10,213 bases of DNA, taken from Archaeoglobi archaeon (GTDB lineage: Archaea; Halobacteriota; Archaeoglobi; Archaeoglobales; Archaeoglobaceae). The notes under the pieces are model-generated. The model was not told the DNA's origin. It saw only the letters and a program-made list of their open reading frames with translations, and did no database searches. The stretch lies in assembly GCA_004347865.1 (NCBI GenBank), contig QNUZ01000067.1:1-10213 (forward strand), given 5' to 3'. Both the position numbers and the translations under genes were made by a program. Position 1 is the first letter of the stretch. Each line of letters starts with the position of its first letter. Positions 1 through 6,315 of this stretch are shown here, in pieces.

Positions 1-24
1 CCAACGTTGTATCGACGCCCCCAT
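1..24 (-). CDS. Possible 5' end of a gene leaving the left edge
   Basis: An ATG on the minus strand (bases 24-22) opens a frame that stays open for eight codons (MGASIQRW) to the window edge. A TATA-like A/T stretch, TTTATTAA on the minus strand at 51-44, is centred about 23-24 bases upstream. That is slightly short of the spacing seen at the leaderless genes in this window. Eight residues cannot identify a product, so this is only a hint that a minus-strand gene starts here. Confidence 0.18.
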
Positions 25-213
25 AAATGCGTTGATCTTTTAATTAATAAATCTTTCGGGCCATAATTCAGGAAGCCGTTAAATTCTCCGATCTGAAATC
101 AGAACTTTCAGCAAGCTAGAGGTATCTCCTGCCTACAAAATCGGGGCTTCAGTATTAAAGTAGGGTTTACACCTTCCCCATCACAGACTTTCTTGCCGAT
201 TTCATGTAAATTA
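25..213. other. Non-coding stretch with weak RNA-like folding
   Basis: No convincing ORF is present. Some inverted pairs can be seen: bases 86-92 pair with 140-146 (one G-T pair), and directly inside them 93-98 (CTGAAA) pairs with 106-111 (TTTCAG). An A/T-rich TATA-like block at 38-51 could serve either strand. This could be a small RNA or only chance folding; nothing matches a family I recognise. Confidence 0.2.
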
Positions 214-240
214 GAGACAAAAATCAAGGGAAAAATTTAA
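214..240 (-). terminator. T-rich archaeal terminator after mtd
   Basis: Reading the minus strand just beyond the mtd stop codon, two runs of five T (235-231 and 223-219) lie within about 25 bases. Archaeal RNA polymerase commonly terminates at such T tracts without needing a hairpin. No other role is apparent. Confidence 0.5.
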
Positions 241-254
241 ATCATCTTATTTTT

Positions 255-1079
255 TCATTGCGGCTTGCTTATCAGCTCGATTTTGGAGAGAATCTTTCCT
301 TCCCTCGAATGAGGATTCCTGAATAGCTTGTCTCCGTATTTCTCTATTTCCCTTGCTTCATCTGCCAAAATTGCTGCAATGCGCATCATTTCGTGCGCAG
401 ATGCGACTAAGGGGACGTAGACGTTGTAATCCTTCTCAACGAAACAACCGCGGACGTTGATGTCTGCGACCTTTTCTGCGATGAAGTAAGCTGCCATTGC
501 CTTTGCCTTTGCGTAGGGATTTGTGAATCTAGCAGCTTCCACAGCTTTCTCAGCTGTAACAATGATCTGTGGCAACTCTGGCTTCTTTCCCGCTTTTATA
601 TCCTCTATCACTTTATCTATGGCCTCCTGAACAACCCTCAGGGTTCCTGTGGCTGCAAGAACTTTGAGCACATCAGAATTGAAGAGGGCCATTTCGGTTG
701 GATCGAGGAACTCCCTGCGAGCACCAATCATCGAGTCGGCATTTATGAGTATATAACCGAAGCCCTTCTCCTTCAGTTCATCCTTCGCCTTCTTTGCCGG
801 AGCATCGCTGATTACTATAACCGGCTTCCCAGCAAATGCTTCCCTAGCTGCCTTTGGCCCGGGCAATGCGGCATTTGGAGAGGCAACTATTATCAGATCG
901 GGATTGAATTCTTTCAGCTTTTCCGCAACAACAGCTTCTTCGGGCTGCATTTTTGCTCCGCTAGTCACAACACGGACTTCGATGTCCTCTCTATCAGCTC
1001 TTTCATCGAGGAGGTATTCGAGAATGACTGCTGTGCCAATAGCACCCATCTTCAAAACTCCTACCTTCACCTTCGTCAT
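255..1079 (-). CDS. mtd: F420-dependent methylene-tetrahydromethanopterin dehydrogenase
   Basis: Mtd reversibly oxidises methylene-H4MPT to methenyl-H4MPT, passing a hydride to coenzyme F420. It is a cytosolic step of the archaeal C1 pathway, run oxidatively in Archaeoglobus-like sulfate reducers and reductively in methanogens. The 274-residue product matches the family's usual length of about 275. Typical stretches are an N-terminal KVGVLKMGAIGTA, an ASPNAALPGP segment near residue 70, and a C-terminal HEMMRIAAILADEAREIEKYGD helix region. A longer frame begins at a GTG (1112), but I prefer the ATG at 1079. The family starts at this MTKVKVG position, no Shine-Dalgarno is visible before it, and a TATA box lies 27 bases upstream, fitting leaderless transcription; the GTG falls inside that box region. 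The gene follows hypB in the same direction but has its own promoter and is separated by a hairpin. The family call is firm. Confidence 0.94.
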   Translation of the reverse strand: MTKVKVGVLKMGAIGTAVILEYLLDERADREDIEVRVVTSGAKMQPEEAVVAEKLKEFNPDLIIVASPNAALPGPKAAREAFAGKPVIVISDAPAKKAKDELKEKGFGYILINADSMIGARREFLDPTEMALFNSDVLKVLAATGTLRVVQEAIDKVIEDIKAGKKPELPQIIVTAEKAVEAARFTNPYAKAKAMAAYFIAEKVADINVRGCFVEKDYNVYVPLVASAHEMMRIAAILADEAREIEKYGDKLFRNPHSREGKILSKIELISKPQ

Positions 1080-1102
1080 GTTAGAAAGGAGTAAAGATAG
1101 CG

Positions 1103-1109
1103 TATTTAA
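1103..1109 (-). promoter_or_regulatory. TATA box of mtd (leaderless)
   Basis: TTAAATA on the minus strand is centred at about 1106, 27 bases before the mtd ATG at 1079, with purine-rich sequence (AATGATAAG) just upstream as a possible BRE. Archaeal transcription starts about 26 bases after the TATA centre. The transcript should therefore begin at or next to the ATG, consistent with the missing ribosome binding site. Confidence 0.6.
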
Positions 1110-1135
1110 CACTTATCATTCCTCGGCATTAGAAC

Positions 1136-1165
1136 TGAAAGCCCGACCTGAAAGGCGGGCTTTCA
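1136..1165. terminator. Strong hairpin between hypB and mtd
   Basis: TGAAAGCCCG (1136-1145) and CGGGCTTTCA (1156-1165) pair perfectly over 10 bases. The 10-base loop can add three more pairs (CCT with AGG), leaving one bulged A. On the minus strand a TTTTT run (1175-1171) comes between the hypB stop and the hairpin. The pair could end the hypA-hypB transcript and insulate mtd. The GGGCTTTC arm also occurs in the hairpin at 7826-7833 and resembles palindromic ends of IS605-type elements, so a mobile-element scar is an alternative. Confidence 0.5.
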
Positions 1166-1183
1166 TTCATAAAAATCTTTCCG

Positions 1184-1915
1184 CTATTCATCCAAAATTT
1201 TCCTGATCTCTTCCTTAAGGAGTCCGGAGTAATCCCAGATCCTACCCGAGAAATCCTCGAGTTCCGGATCGACAGGCAAATACTCCACTTTTATCCCTTT
1301 CTCAACTCCAAGCTTCTCCACAAACTCGGGCTTTCCAAAAGGATAAATCGGGCCGAAGGGGGTATTAAGGTAGCACATGTTTGCCACTATCCATTCTACC
1401 TTAAGCTTAGACTCGAGCAAGTACTCGAGCATCTGCTCCACCACCATCACCGAGAGCTTCGATGGTAGGGTTACAAGAATCACTTCCGGATTGGCTACCC
1501 TTTTCAGCGTAAGAAGCTCTTCTCCCATTCCGGGAGGTGTATCGATAACTACAGTCTCCTCCCTCAAATTGGCAAGCCCGAGAAGAGATTCTAACACATT
1601 TCCCTCCTCCTTCCCGGGCAAAACTATATAGTGGTCGCCAACAAGCCCGCCCACGCTGAAAATAGACAGATTTCCCACCCTGAATGGCTCTATTCCTTCT
1701 TTGCTCACCTCGTGCAGCTTCTGAATTCCGAAAAGCTTAAGAACGGAATTTCCGTAAATGTCAAGGTCGATGAGAGCAGTTTTTTGCCTTTCACCGAAAT
1801 TAAGGGCTATTAGAGAAGCAATTGTGCTCTTTCCAACGCCTCCCTTCGCGCTCATCACGGCAAGAACCCTCTTACCCTTAAGACGCTCTCTTGCAAGTTC
1901 AAGAATCGGGTTCAT
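1184..1915 (-). CDS. hypB: Mrp/MinD-type HypB ATPase, nickel insertion partner of HypA
   Basis: A 243-residue P-loop ATPase of the SIMIBI Mrp/MinD group. Visible motifs are the deviant Walker A SAKGGVGKST (residues 22-31) with its signature lysine, LIDLDIYG (48-55) and a Walker-B-like VVIDTPPGMGEE (122-132). The CxxC scaffold motif of Mrp/Nbp35 iron-sulfur carriers is absent; the only cysteine is C181. In Thermococcus kodakarensis, HypB is not the bacterial GTPase but an ATPase of this family that binds HypA and switches its nickel affinity. Here the gene overlaps hypA by four bases (ATGA), with a GAGGGG-type binding site upstream, and a [NiFe] hydrogenase operon lies just beyond hypA. That context is why I call it HypB rather than a generic MinD. 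The fold is certain; the exact role is inferred from location and the Thermococcus precedent. Confidence 0.82.
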   Translation of the reverse strand: MNPILELARERLKGKRVLAVMSAKGGVGKSTIASLIALNFGERQKTALIDLDIYGNSVLKLFGIQKLHEVSKEGIEPFRVGNLSIFSVGGLVGDHYIVLPGKEEGNVLESLLGLANLREETVVIDTPPGMGEELLTLKRVANPEVILVTLPSKLSVMVVEQMLEYLLESKLKVEWIVANMCYLNTPFGPIYPFGKPEFVEKLGVEKGIKVEYLPVDPELEDFSGRIWDYSGLLKEEIRKILDE

Positions 1916-2319
1916 ACCTCAATCCCCTCAACCCTTATCGAAGAGTCTACATCGAAGTCGTGAGAACCGCATTTCGGGCATTTTGCAAACGCTGTTATGA
2001 GCGACGGGACAATGTGAAGCGGGTTCTCCTCGCCATAATCTCTCAGTATTGGATCGAGTTGGTCTCTTATGTCCTTCATGGTAAAAACGTTTCCGCAGCT
2101 TCTGCATTTGAAGTTCTGATCTCTCACACGGACTTCGAGTTCCGCATCGCGGATCTTTGACTCCTTTTTGATCGTGTTGAAGGCCTCGATGAGTACTTCG
2201 ACTTCGAGCATTGAGAGCGAGGGAATTGAGAGAAAGACCTTCTTTACACCCAAATTCTTTTCCATGGACCACTTCTCAACGCTGCTCACCACCGACATGG
2301 CAATGGCCCATTCGTGCAT
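1912..2319 (-). CDS. hypA: HypA, hydrogenase nickel metallochaperone
   Basis: HypA carries Ni(II) to the hydrogenase large subunit during maturation in the cytoplasm. The 135-residue product begins MHEWAIA, with the Met1-His2-Glu3 nickel-binding start of the family. It has two CxxC pairs, C72/C75 (CRSC) and C114/C117 (CPKC), that form the structural zinc site. The roughly 38-residue insert between the pairs is longer than in bacterial HypA and typical of archaeal versions. Since the N-terminal amine takes part in nickel binding, the ATG at 2319 must be the start. A TATA box 25-26 bases upstream and no Shine-Dalgarno suggest a leaderless message. The gene is first of a two-gene operon with hypB and is transcribed away from the hydrogenase genes. 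Confidence 0.93.
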   Translation of the reverse strand: MHEWAIAMSVVSSVEKWSMEKNLGVKKVFLSIPSLSMLEVEVLIEAFNTIKKESKIRDAELEVRVRDQNFKCRSCGNVFTMKDIRDQLDPILRDYGEENPLHIVPSLITAFAKCPKCGSHDFDVDSSIRVEGIEV

Positions 2320-2340
2320 AAGTTCTGGGATCCTAGGGGA

Positions 2341-2349
2341 TATTTAAAA
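2341..2349 (-). promoter_or_regulatory. TATA box of hypA-hypB (leaderless)
   Basis: TTTTAAATA on the minus strand is centred about 25-26 bases before the hypA ATG (2319). The spacer has no GGAGG-like site, so the transcript likely starts at the ATG. ATCC (2330-2333) and GGAT (2338-2341) form a small inverted pair just downstream of the box; an operator role is only a guess. Confidence 0.55.
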
Positions 2350-2426
2350 GACTCGCCGCAATAATGAGGTTAAAACGATTAATTATGGATGAATGGCAAA
2401 AGCCTAACCAAATCTTTCGCAATCTA

Positions 2427-2434
2427 TTTATATT
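2427..2434 (+). promoter_or_regulatory. TATA box of the hydBGDA operon
   Basis: TTTATATT predicts a start near 2456-2457, giving a leader of about 22 bases. The leader holds the GAGGGTGGT binding site (2463-2471), seven bases before the ATG at 2479. It lies some 80 bases from the divergent hypA box, so both operons share a compact 2320-2478 control region where a common regulator could act. Confidence 0.55.
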
Positions 2435-2478
2435 CCCATGTTTTTCGCTAACCAGAGCTTTAGAGGGTGGTAGCTTTG

Positions 2479-3450
2479 ATGGGAAAAAAGATTAAAAAGG
2501 AGAATTTAAAAAAGCTGTTCGAAGACATAAGCAAAGAATACAAAGTGATAGCTCCGGTAAAGAGAGAGGACGACTACGTTCTCATGGAAGTCAAAGACTT
2601 CAGTCAAGTCGCACTGGACTATCCAACCACAGTTTTGCCGCCGAAAAAATTCCTGCTTCCCTACAAGGACACCATTTTCGCATTTGATGGCGGCGAATTC
2701 AAGGAAACGATTCCTGAAGAGAAGATTGCATTCTTTGGCCTGCACCTCTGCGACGTAAATGCGATCGGGAGGCTTGATCTTGTGTTCTGGAACGACCCCT
2801 ACTACAGAGCGAGACGCGATAAAATGCTCGTCGTTGGCATCTCCTGCAAGCCATCGGAGAGCTGTTTCTGCAAATCCACGGGAGCGAACGTTTTGACGAA
2901 CGCCTGCGATCTATATCTGAAGGCTGAAGGAGACAGCTATGTGGGATTTTCGATGACTGAAAAAGGGAGAAAGCTCCTCTCGCAGCTCTACTTCGGCCCA
3001 GAGACTGTAGAGGAGAGGGAAGTGAGGGTAGAATACGAAGAAAAAATACCGCTCGACATCTACAAGATCGGGAAAAGGATCTTGGAAGACTACAACAATC
3101 CGATCTGGGAAGAAACTGCGAAGAAGTGCCTTGCATGCACAAACTGCACTCTCGTTTGCCCGCTCTGCTACTGCTACGATGTCATCGACGAAACCTTCGT
3201 GGTACCCAACGAGGGCCAGAGGGTCAGATGCTGGGACTCCTGCCTGCTTCTTAGCTTTGCAAGGGTCGCAGGAGGTCATAACTTCAGAAAAGATCTTAAA
3301 GCAAGATACAGGAACGTTTACACTCACAAGTTCAAGACCTTTGTTGACGAATTCGGCGTTCCGAGCTGCGTGGGATGCGGAAGATGCGTAACTTTCTGCC
3401 CTGCTGATATAGACCTGAGGGAAAATCTCAGCAAGTTGGGAGGTGTATAA
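2479..3450 (+). CDS. hydB: Group 3b [NiFe] hydrogenase (sulfhydrogenase) beta subunit, 2x[4Fe-4S]
   Basis: Electron-transfer subunit linking the hydrogenase module (HydD/HydA) to the flavin subunit HydG. It resembles the beta subunit of Pyrococcus sulfhydrogenases and subunit A of anaerobic sulfite reductase. The 323-residue product ends with two ferredoxin-type motifs: CxxCxxCxxxCP at C217/C220/C223/C227 and again at C297/C300/C303/C307. Further cysteines sit at 123, 129 and 131 (a CKPSESCFC stretch) and at 230, 232, 251 and 255, and could bind another centre. There is no signal peptide or membrane segment, so the protein is cytosolic. An upstream GTG at 2467 keeps frame, but the ATG at 2479 is correctly spaced from GAGGGTGGT and gives the natural start MGKKIKK. 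It is the first gene of a tightly packed hydB-hydG-hydD-hydA operon. Confidence 0.88.
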   Translation: MGKKIKKENLKKLFEDISKEYKVIAPVKREDDYVLMEVKDFSQVALDYPTTVLPPKKFLLPYKDTIFAFDGGEFKETIPEEKIAFFGLHLCDVNAIGRLDLVFWNDPYYRARRDKMLVVGISCKPSESCFCKSTGANVLTNACDLYLKAEGDSYVGFSMTEKGRKLLSQLYFGPETVEEREVRVEYEEKIPLDIYKIGKRILEDYNNPIWEETAKKCLACTNCTLVCPLCYCYDVIDETFVVPNEGQRVRCWDSCLLLSFARVAGGHNFRKDLKARYRNVYTHKFKTFVDEFGVPSCVGCGRCVTFCPADIDLRENLSKLGGV

Positions 3451-3452
3451 GG

Positions 3453-4274
3453 ATGGAGAATATATACAAGCCCTTTAAGAGCAAGATTCTTAAGGTTACA
3501 GAGCAAACCTATGACACCAAGGTTTTCAGGCTCGAGGTTAAAGACTTCAAGTACATGCCAGGGCAATTTGTAGAACTCTCAATCCCCGGCATTGGTGAGG
3601 CGCCGATCTCAATAACTTCAAGCCCCCACGAGGAGGGATACATAGATCTGTGTGTCAGAAGGATCGGAAACGTCACCAATGCCCTCCACAGGATGAAGGC
3701 CGGTGACTACGTCTGGATCCGTGGCCCCTACGGTGTGGGATTCCCCTTTGAAACAATAAAAGGCAGGGATATTGTCTATGTTGCTGGCGGAATAGGGATG
3801 GCTCCTCTCAGGAGTTCCCTGAACTACGTGCTGCATAACAGGAAGGACTTCGGGAAGGTCACGGTTCTCTACGGTGCCAGAACCCCTGCTGATCTGCTCT
3901 TCAAAGAAGAGTTCGACAGATGGGCCAAGGAGTGCAACTTCCTAGTAACTGTGGACTCCGACAAGCTTCCGGACGGTAAGCCAAGTGGCTGGAAGGGGAA
4001 CATCGGCGTTGTGACAACCCTGTTTGCGAAGCTAAATTACCCGATAAAGGATGCTATTGGAATAGTCTGCGGCCCTCCGGTGATGTATAAGTTCGTCATT
4101 CAGGAGTTCAAGAAGGCCGGAATGCCTGAATCGTCTATTTACGTTTCTCTCGAAAGGCATATGAAGTGCGGAGTTGGCAAGTGCCAGCACTGCCAGATAA
4201 ACAACAGATACTGCTGCCTTGACGGGCCCGTGTTCAACTATGCAGAAGTGAAGCAATTACCCGAATCGATATGA
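3453..4274 (+). CDS. hydG: Group 3b hydrogenase gamma subunit, FAD/NAD(P)-binding reductase
   Basis: This flavoprotein of the ferredoxin-NADP reductase superfamily carries the NAD(P)H site of the complex. The 273-residue chain has an FAD-binding beta-barrel (about 1-100), with APISITSS at 50-57 in the place of the family RxYS motif (no arginine there) and GPYGVGFP at 91-98. A nucleotide-binding half follows, with GGIGMAPLRS (112-121) and the terminal CGPP (206-209). A C-terminal [2Fe-2S] motif uses C239, C244, C247 and C254 or C255, followed by DGPVF as in dihydroorotate dehydrogenase PyrK-type proteins. It begins two bases after the hydB stop, with GGGAGGTG well placed upstream. Function as an NAD(P)H-coupled module is family knowledge; NADH versus NADPH preference cannot be read from sequence. 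Confidence 0.9.
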   Translation: MENIYKPFKSKILKVTEQTYDTKVFRLEVKDFKYMPGQFVELSIPGIGEAPISITSSPHEEGYIDLCVRRIGNVTNALHRMKAGDYVWIRGPYGVGFPFETIKGRDIVYVAGGIGMAPLRSSLNYVLHNRKDFGKVTVLYGARTPADLLFKEEFDRWAKECNFLVTVDSDKLPDGKPSGWKGNIGVVTTLFAKLNYPIKDAIGIVCGPPVMYKFVIQEFKKAGMPESSIYVSLERHMKCGVGKCQHCQINNRYCCLDGPVFNYAEVKQLPESI

Positions 4275-4284
4275 GGTGATCTGA

Positions 4285-5040
4285 ATGAAGCCGAAGGTTG
4301 CGATTTTCGATTTAACAGATTGCGAAGGATGTGAAGTTCAGATTGTGAACTCCAAGTTCATAGACAGGGTTCTCGGTGGCGTAGAATTCGTCCACTTCCG
4401 CCTTGGACAGAGGGTGAACAGGTGGGAAGAGTTCGATGTTGCCTTCATTGAAGGGGCGGTGATCACGAGCCACGAGCTGGAACTCGTGAAGAAGATCAGG
4501 GAGCACAGCAAGATCGTGGTCGCTCTAGGCAGCTGCGCCTGCTTCGGAGGAATTGCCGCGATAAGTAACTTCATGGACATAAAGGAGGCAAAAAGATACG
4601 TCTACGGCGAGAATGCCGACAAGATCGAAACGCTGTACATAAAACCGCTGCCCGAGATCATTAAGGTGGATTTCATGATCCGCGGATGCCCAATCGTACC
4701 TGAGGACTTTGAAAGGGTTGTGAGCGATCTATTTGCAGGCAGAATTCCGAGAGAGCACACGAGGCCAGTGTGCATGGACTGCAAGAGCAAGGGGAATCCA
4801 TGCCAGCTGCTTAAAAATGTCCCGTGCGCCGGGCCGGTTACTTACGGAGGCTGCGGAGCACCGTGTCCCTCTGCAGGAATGCCATGCGACGGATGCAGAG
4901 GTCCGCTCGAGGAACCGCAGATGAGCGCTGAACTTGAACTTTTAAAGAAGATAGCATCCAAGGATGACATAGTCAGGCTCTTCAGAAAGTACGCGCCTAT
5001 GGCCCCGCTATTTAAGGATGTAGGAGGTGAAAAGCTATGA
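4285..5040 (+). CDS. hydD: Group 3b [NiFe] hydrogenase small (delta) subunit, 3x[4Fe-4S]
   Basis: Small subunit that relays electrons from the NiFe site to HydB. The proximal cluster ligands are evident: C13 and C16 (CEGC), C84 or C86 in GSCACFGG, and C135 in RGCP. Eight more cysteines near the C-terminus (163, 166, 173, 181 and 190, 194, 201, 204) are enough for two further [4Fe-4S] clusters, as in other group 3 small subunits. At 251 residues with no Tat signal it fits a cytosolic enzyme. A near-perfect GAGGTGATC site overlaps the hydG stop codon, implying coupled translation. The gene overlaps hydA by four bases (ATGA). Confidence 0.92.
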   Translation: MKPKVAIFDLTDCEGCEVQIVNSKFIDRVLGGVEFVHFRLGQRVNRWEEFDVAFIEGAVITSHELELVKKIREHSKIVVALGSCACFGGIAAISNFMDIKEAKRYVYGENADKIETLYIKPLPEIIKVDFMIRGCPIVPEDFERVVSDLFAGRIPREHTRPVCMDCKSKGNPCQLLKNVPCAGPVTYGGCGAPCPSAGMPCDGCRGPLEEPQMSAELELLKKIASKDDIVRLFRKYAPMAPLFKDVGGEKL

Positions 5041-6287
5041 TCTACGACGAGTTCGTAACCCAGATCGAGGGCCACGGAAGGATCTACTTCGATATAAAGG
5101 ACGGTAAGGTCGTTGAAGCGCGCCTTGAAATCCATGAAGGCTCCAGGCTATTTGAGAGCTTTCTGAGAGGCAGAAGGGCCGACGAAGTTCCCCAGATGTC
5201 CTCGAGAATTTGCGGAGTTTGCCCTGTGCCGCACAACATGGCCGCAATTCAGGCCTTGGAGAACGCAATGGGCATTGAAGCCTCCGAACAAACAAAAATG
5301 CTGAGAAGGTTCATGATATCCTCGCAGATGGTTCAGGACCATGCCCTGCATCTCTACGTGCTTGCGGCTGCAGATTATTTGGGCGTAACTGGAATATCTG
5401 AGGTTTACGCGAAGTTCCCCGATGCTGTGAAGAGGTGCGTCAGGATAAGAACCGTTGGAAACAGGGGCATCGAATTAGTTGGAGGAAGAGCCGTTCACCC
5501 GATCAACTCAATTCCAGGAGGTTTTGCGAAGCTACCGACAAGGGAGGACATGGAAAAGATTGCAAAGGACTTCAAAGCGATACTGAATGACTGTATCGAA
5601 ACCTTCAGGCTTTTTGCCAGCCTAAAGTGCCCGGATTTTGAGAGACCGACAGAGTATCTGGCAATAGATGATGGAAAGCACTTCCCCGCCTACGCAGGGA
5701 GGCTTGTAACAAACAGAGGCCTCAAAGTGGAGGCAAAGGAGTACAGGAATCACATCAAAGAGGTTTTCAAGCCATATTCGAACACGAAGTTCTGCGTCAT
5801 GAATGGGCATGGGTTCCATGTGGGAGCAATTGCGAGAGTGAACCTGTTCAAGAACAGGCTAAATCCCACAGCGAAAGAGCTGCTGAGGGAAAGCCCGGTT
5901 AAGTTCCCGAGCGATAACCCGCTCCACAACAACCTTGCCCAGGCTCTCGAGATTGTTCACTACGCTGAGGAGGCGATAAAGATTGCCGAAGAGCTTGCGG
6001 TGAAGTTGAAGGACGAGGAAAGACCGAAGCCGACGAAAGCGGGAACGGGAGTGGGTGTAGCTGAGGCTCCAAGAGGGACCCTGATCCATGAATACACCGT
6101 GGATAAAAACGGAATCGTAAAGGATGCGAACTTGATCATCCCGACCGGAATGAATACAACAAACATCGAAGAAGACCTATACGCTCTGCTCTCAGCGAAC
6201 ATCAACAAGCCAAAAGAGCAGCTTAAGAGGCTCGCAGAAATGCTATTCAGGGCTTACGATCCATGTTTGTCCTGCGCAACTCATTAA
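5037..6287 (+). CDS. hydA: Group 3b [NiFe] hydrogenase large (alpha) subunit, no C-terminal tail
   Basis: Catalytic subunit holding the Ni-Fe(CN)2CO centre that splits or makes H2. The N-terminal motif RICGVCPVPH gives nickel ligands C59 and C62 plus H66. The C-terminal motif DPCLSCATH gives ligands C410 and C413. At 416 residues it is close to group 3b alpha subunits. The stop codon TAA follows directly after the histidine of DPCxxCxxH. Most NiFe large subunits are made with a tail after this residue, which a specific endopeptidase removes once nickel is in place; this protein is born in the mature form. The following bases, read in the same frame, show no tail-like peptide, so a simple nonsense mutation is not apparent. 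GGAGGTGA lies just before the ATG, and the start overlaps hydD. A T-rich terminator follows. Confidence 0.94.
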   Translation: MIYDEFVTQIEGHGRIYFDIKDGKVVEARLEIHEGSRLFESFLRGRRADEVPQMSSRICGVCPVPHNMAAIQALENAMGIEASEQTKMLRRFMISSQMVQDHALHLYVLAAADYLGVTGISEVYAKFPDAVKRCVRIRTVGNRGIELVGGRAVHPINSIPGGFAKLPTREDMEKIAKDFKAILNDCIETFRLFASLKCPDFERPTEYLAIDDGKHFPAYAGRLVTNRGLKVEAKEYRNHIKEVFKPYSNTKFCVMNGHGFHVGAIARVNLFKNRLNPTAKELLRESPVKFPSDNPLHNNLAQALEIVHYAEEAIKIAEELAVKLKDEERPKPTKAGTGVGVAEAPRGTLIHEYTVDKNGIVKDANLIIPTGMNTTNIEEDLYALLSANINKPKEQLKRLAEMLFRAYDPCLSCATH

Positions 6288-6315
6288 AACTTTTATTAAA
6301 TTCCTATTTTTTCTA
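6288..6315 (+). terminator. T-rich terminator after hydA
   Basis: Directly after the hydA stop codon come a TTTT run at 6291-6294 and a run of six T at 6307-6312 in A/T-rich sequence. This fits archaeal T-tract termination of the hydrogenase operon. No hairpin is evident. Confidence 0.5.

Noticed and set aside
150..210. C/D-box guide RNA on the minus strand (GTGATGG ... CTGA)
   Set aside because: The C box deviates from RTGATGA, and no clear D'/C' pair or terminal stem could be found at the right spacing.
904..1206. Plus-strand ORF of 100 codons across the mtd start
   Set aside because: It lies antisense to mtd and over the mtd promoter and hairpin, has no recognisable motif, and its composition mirrors the mtd reading frame.
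1184..1915. MinD cell-division ATPase
   Set aside because: The C-terminus (GLLKEEIRKILDE) lacks an obvious MinD-type amphipathic membrane-targeting helix, there is no MinE/C partner, and the overlap with hypA points to hydrogenase maturation.
1928..2272. Alternative 114-codon frame within hypA
   Set aside because: hypA has the diagnostic MHE start and two CxxC pairs, whereas the shifted frame shows no family motif and no start signal.
2699..3327. Minus-strand ORFs of 138-147 codons inside hydB
   Set aside because: They are shadows of the hydB coding frame, rich in Ser/Arg/Cys low-complexity sequence, while hydB itself has intact cluster motifs.
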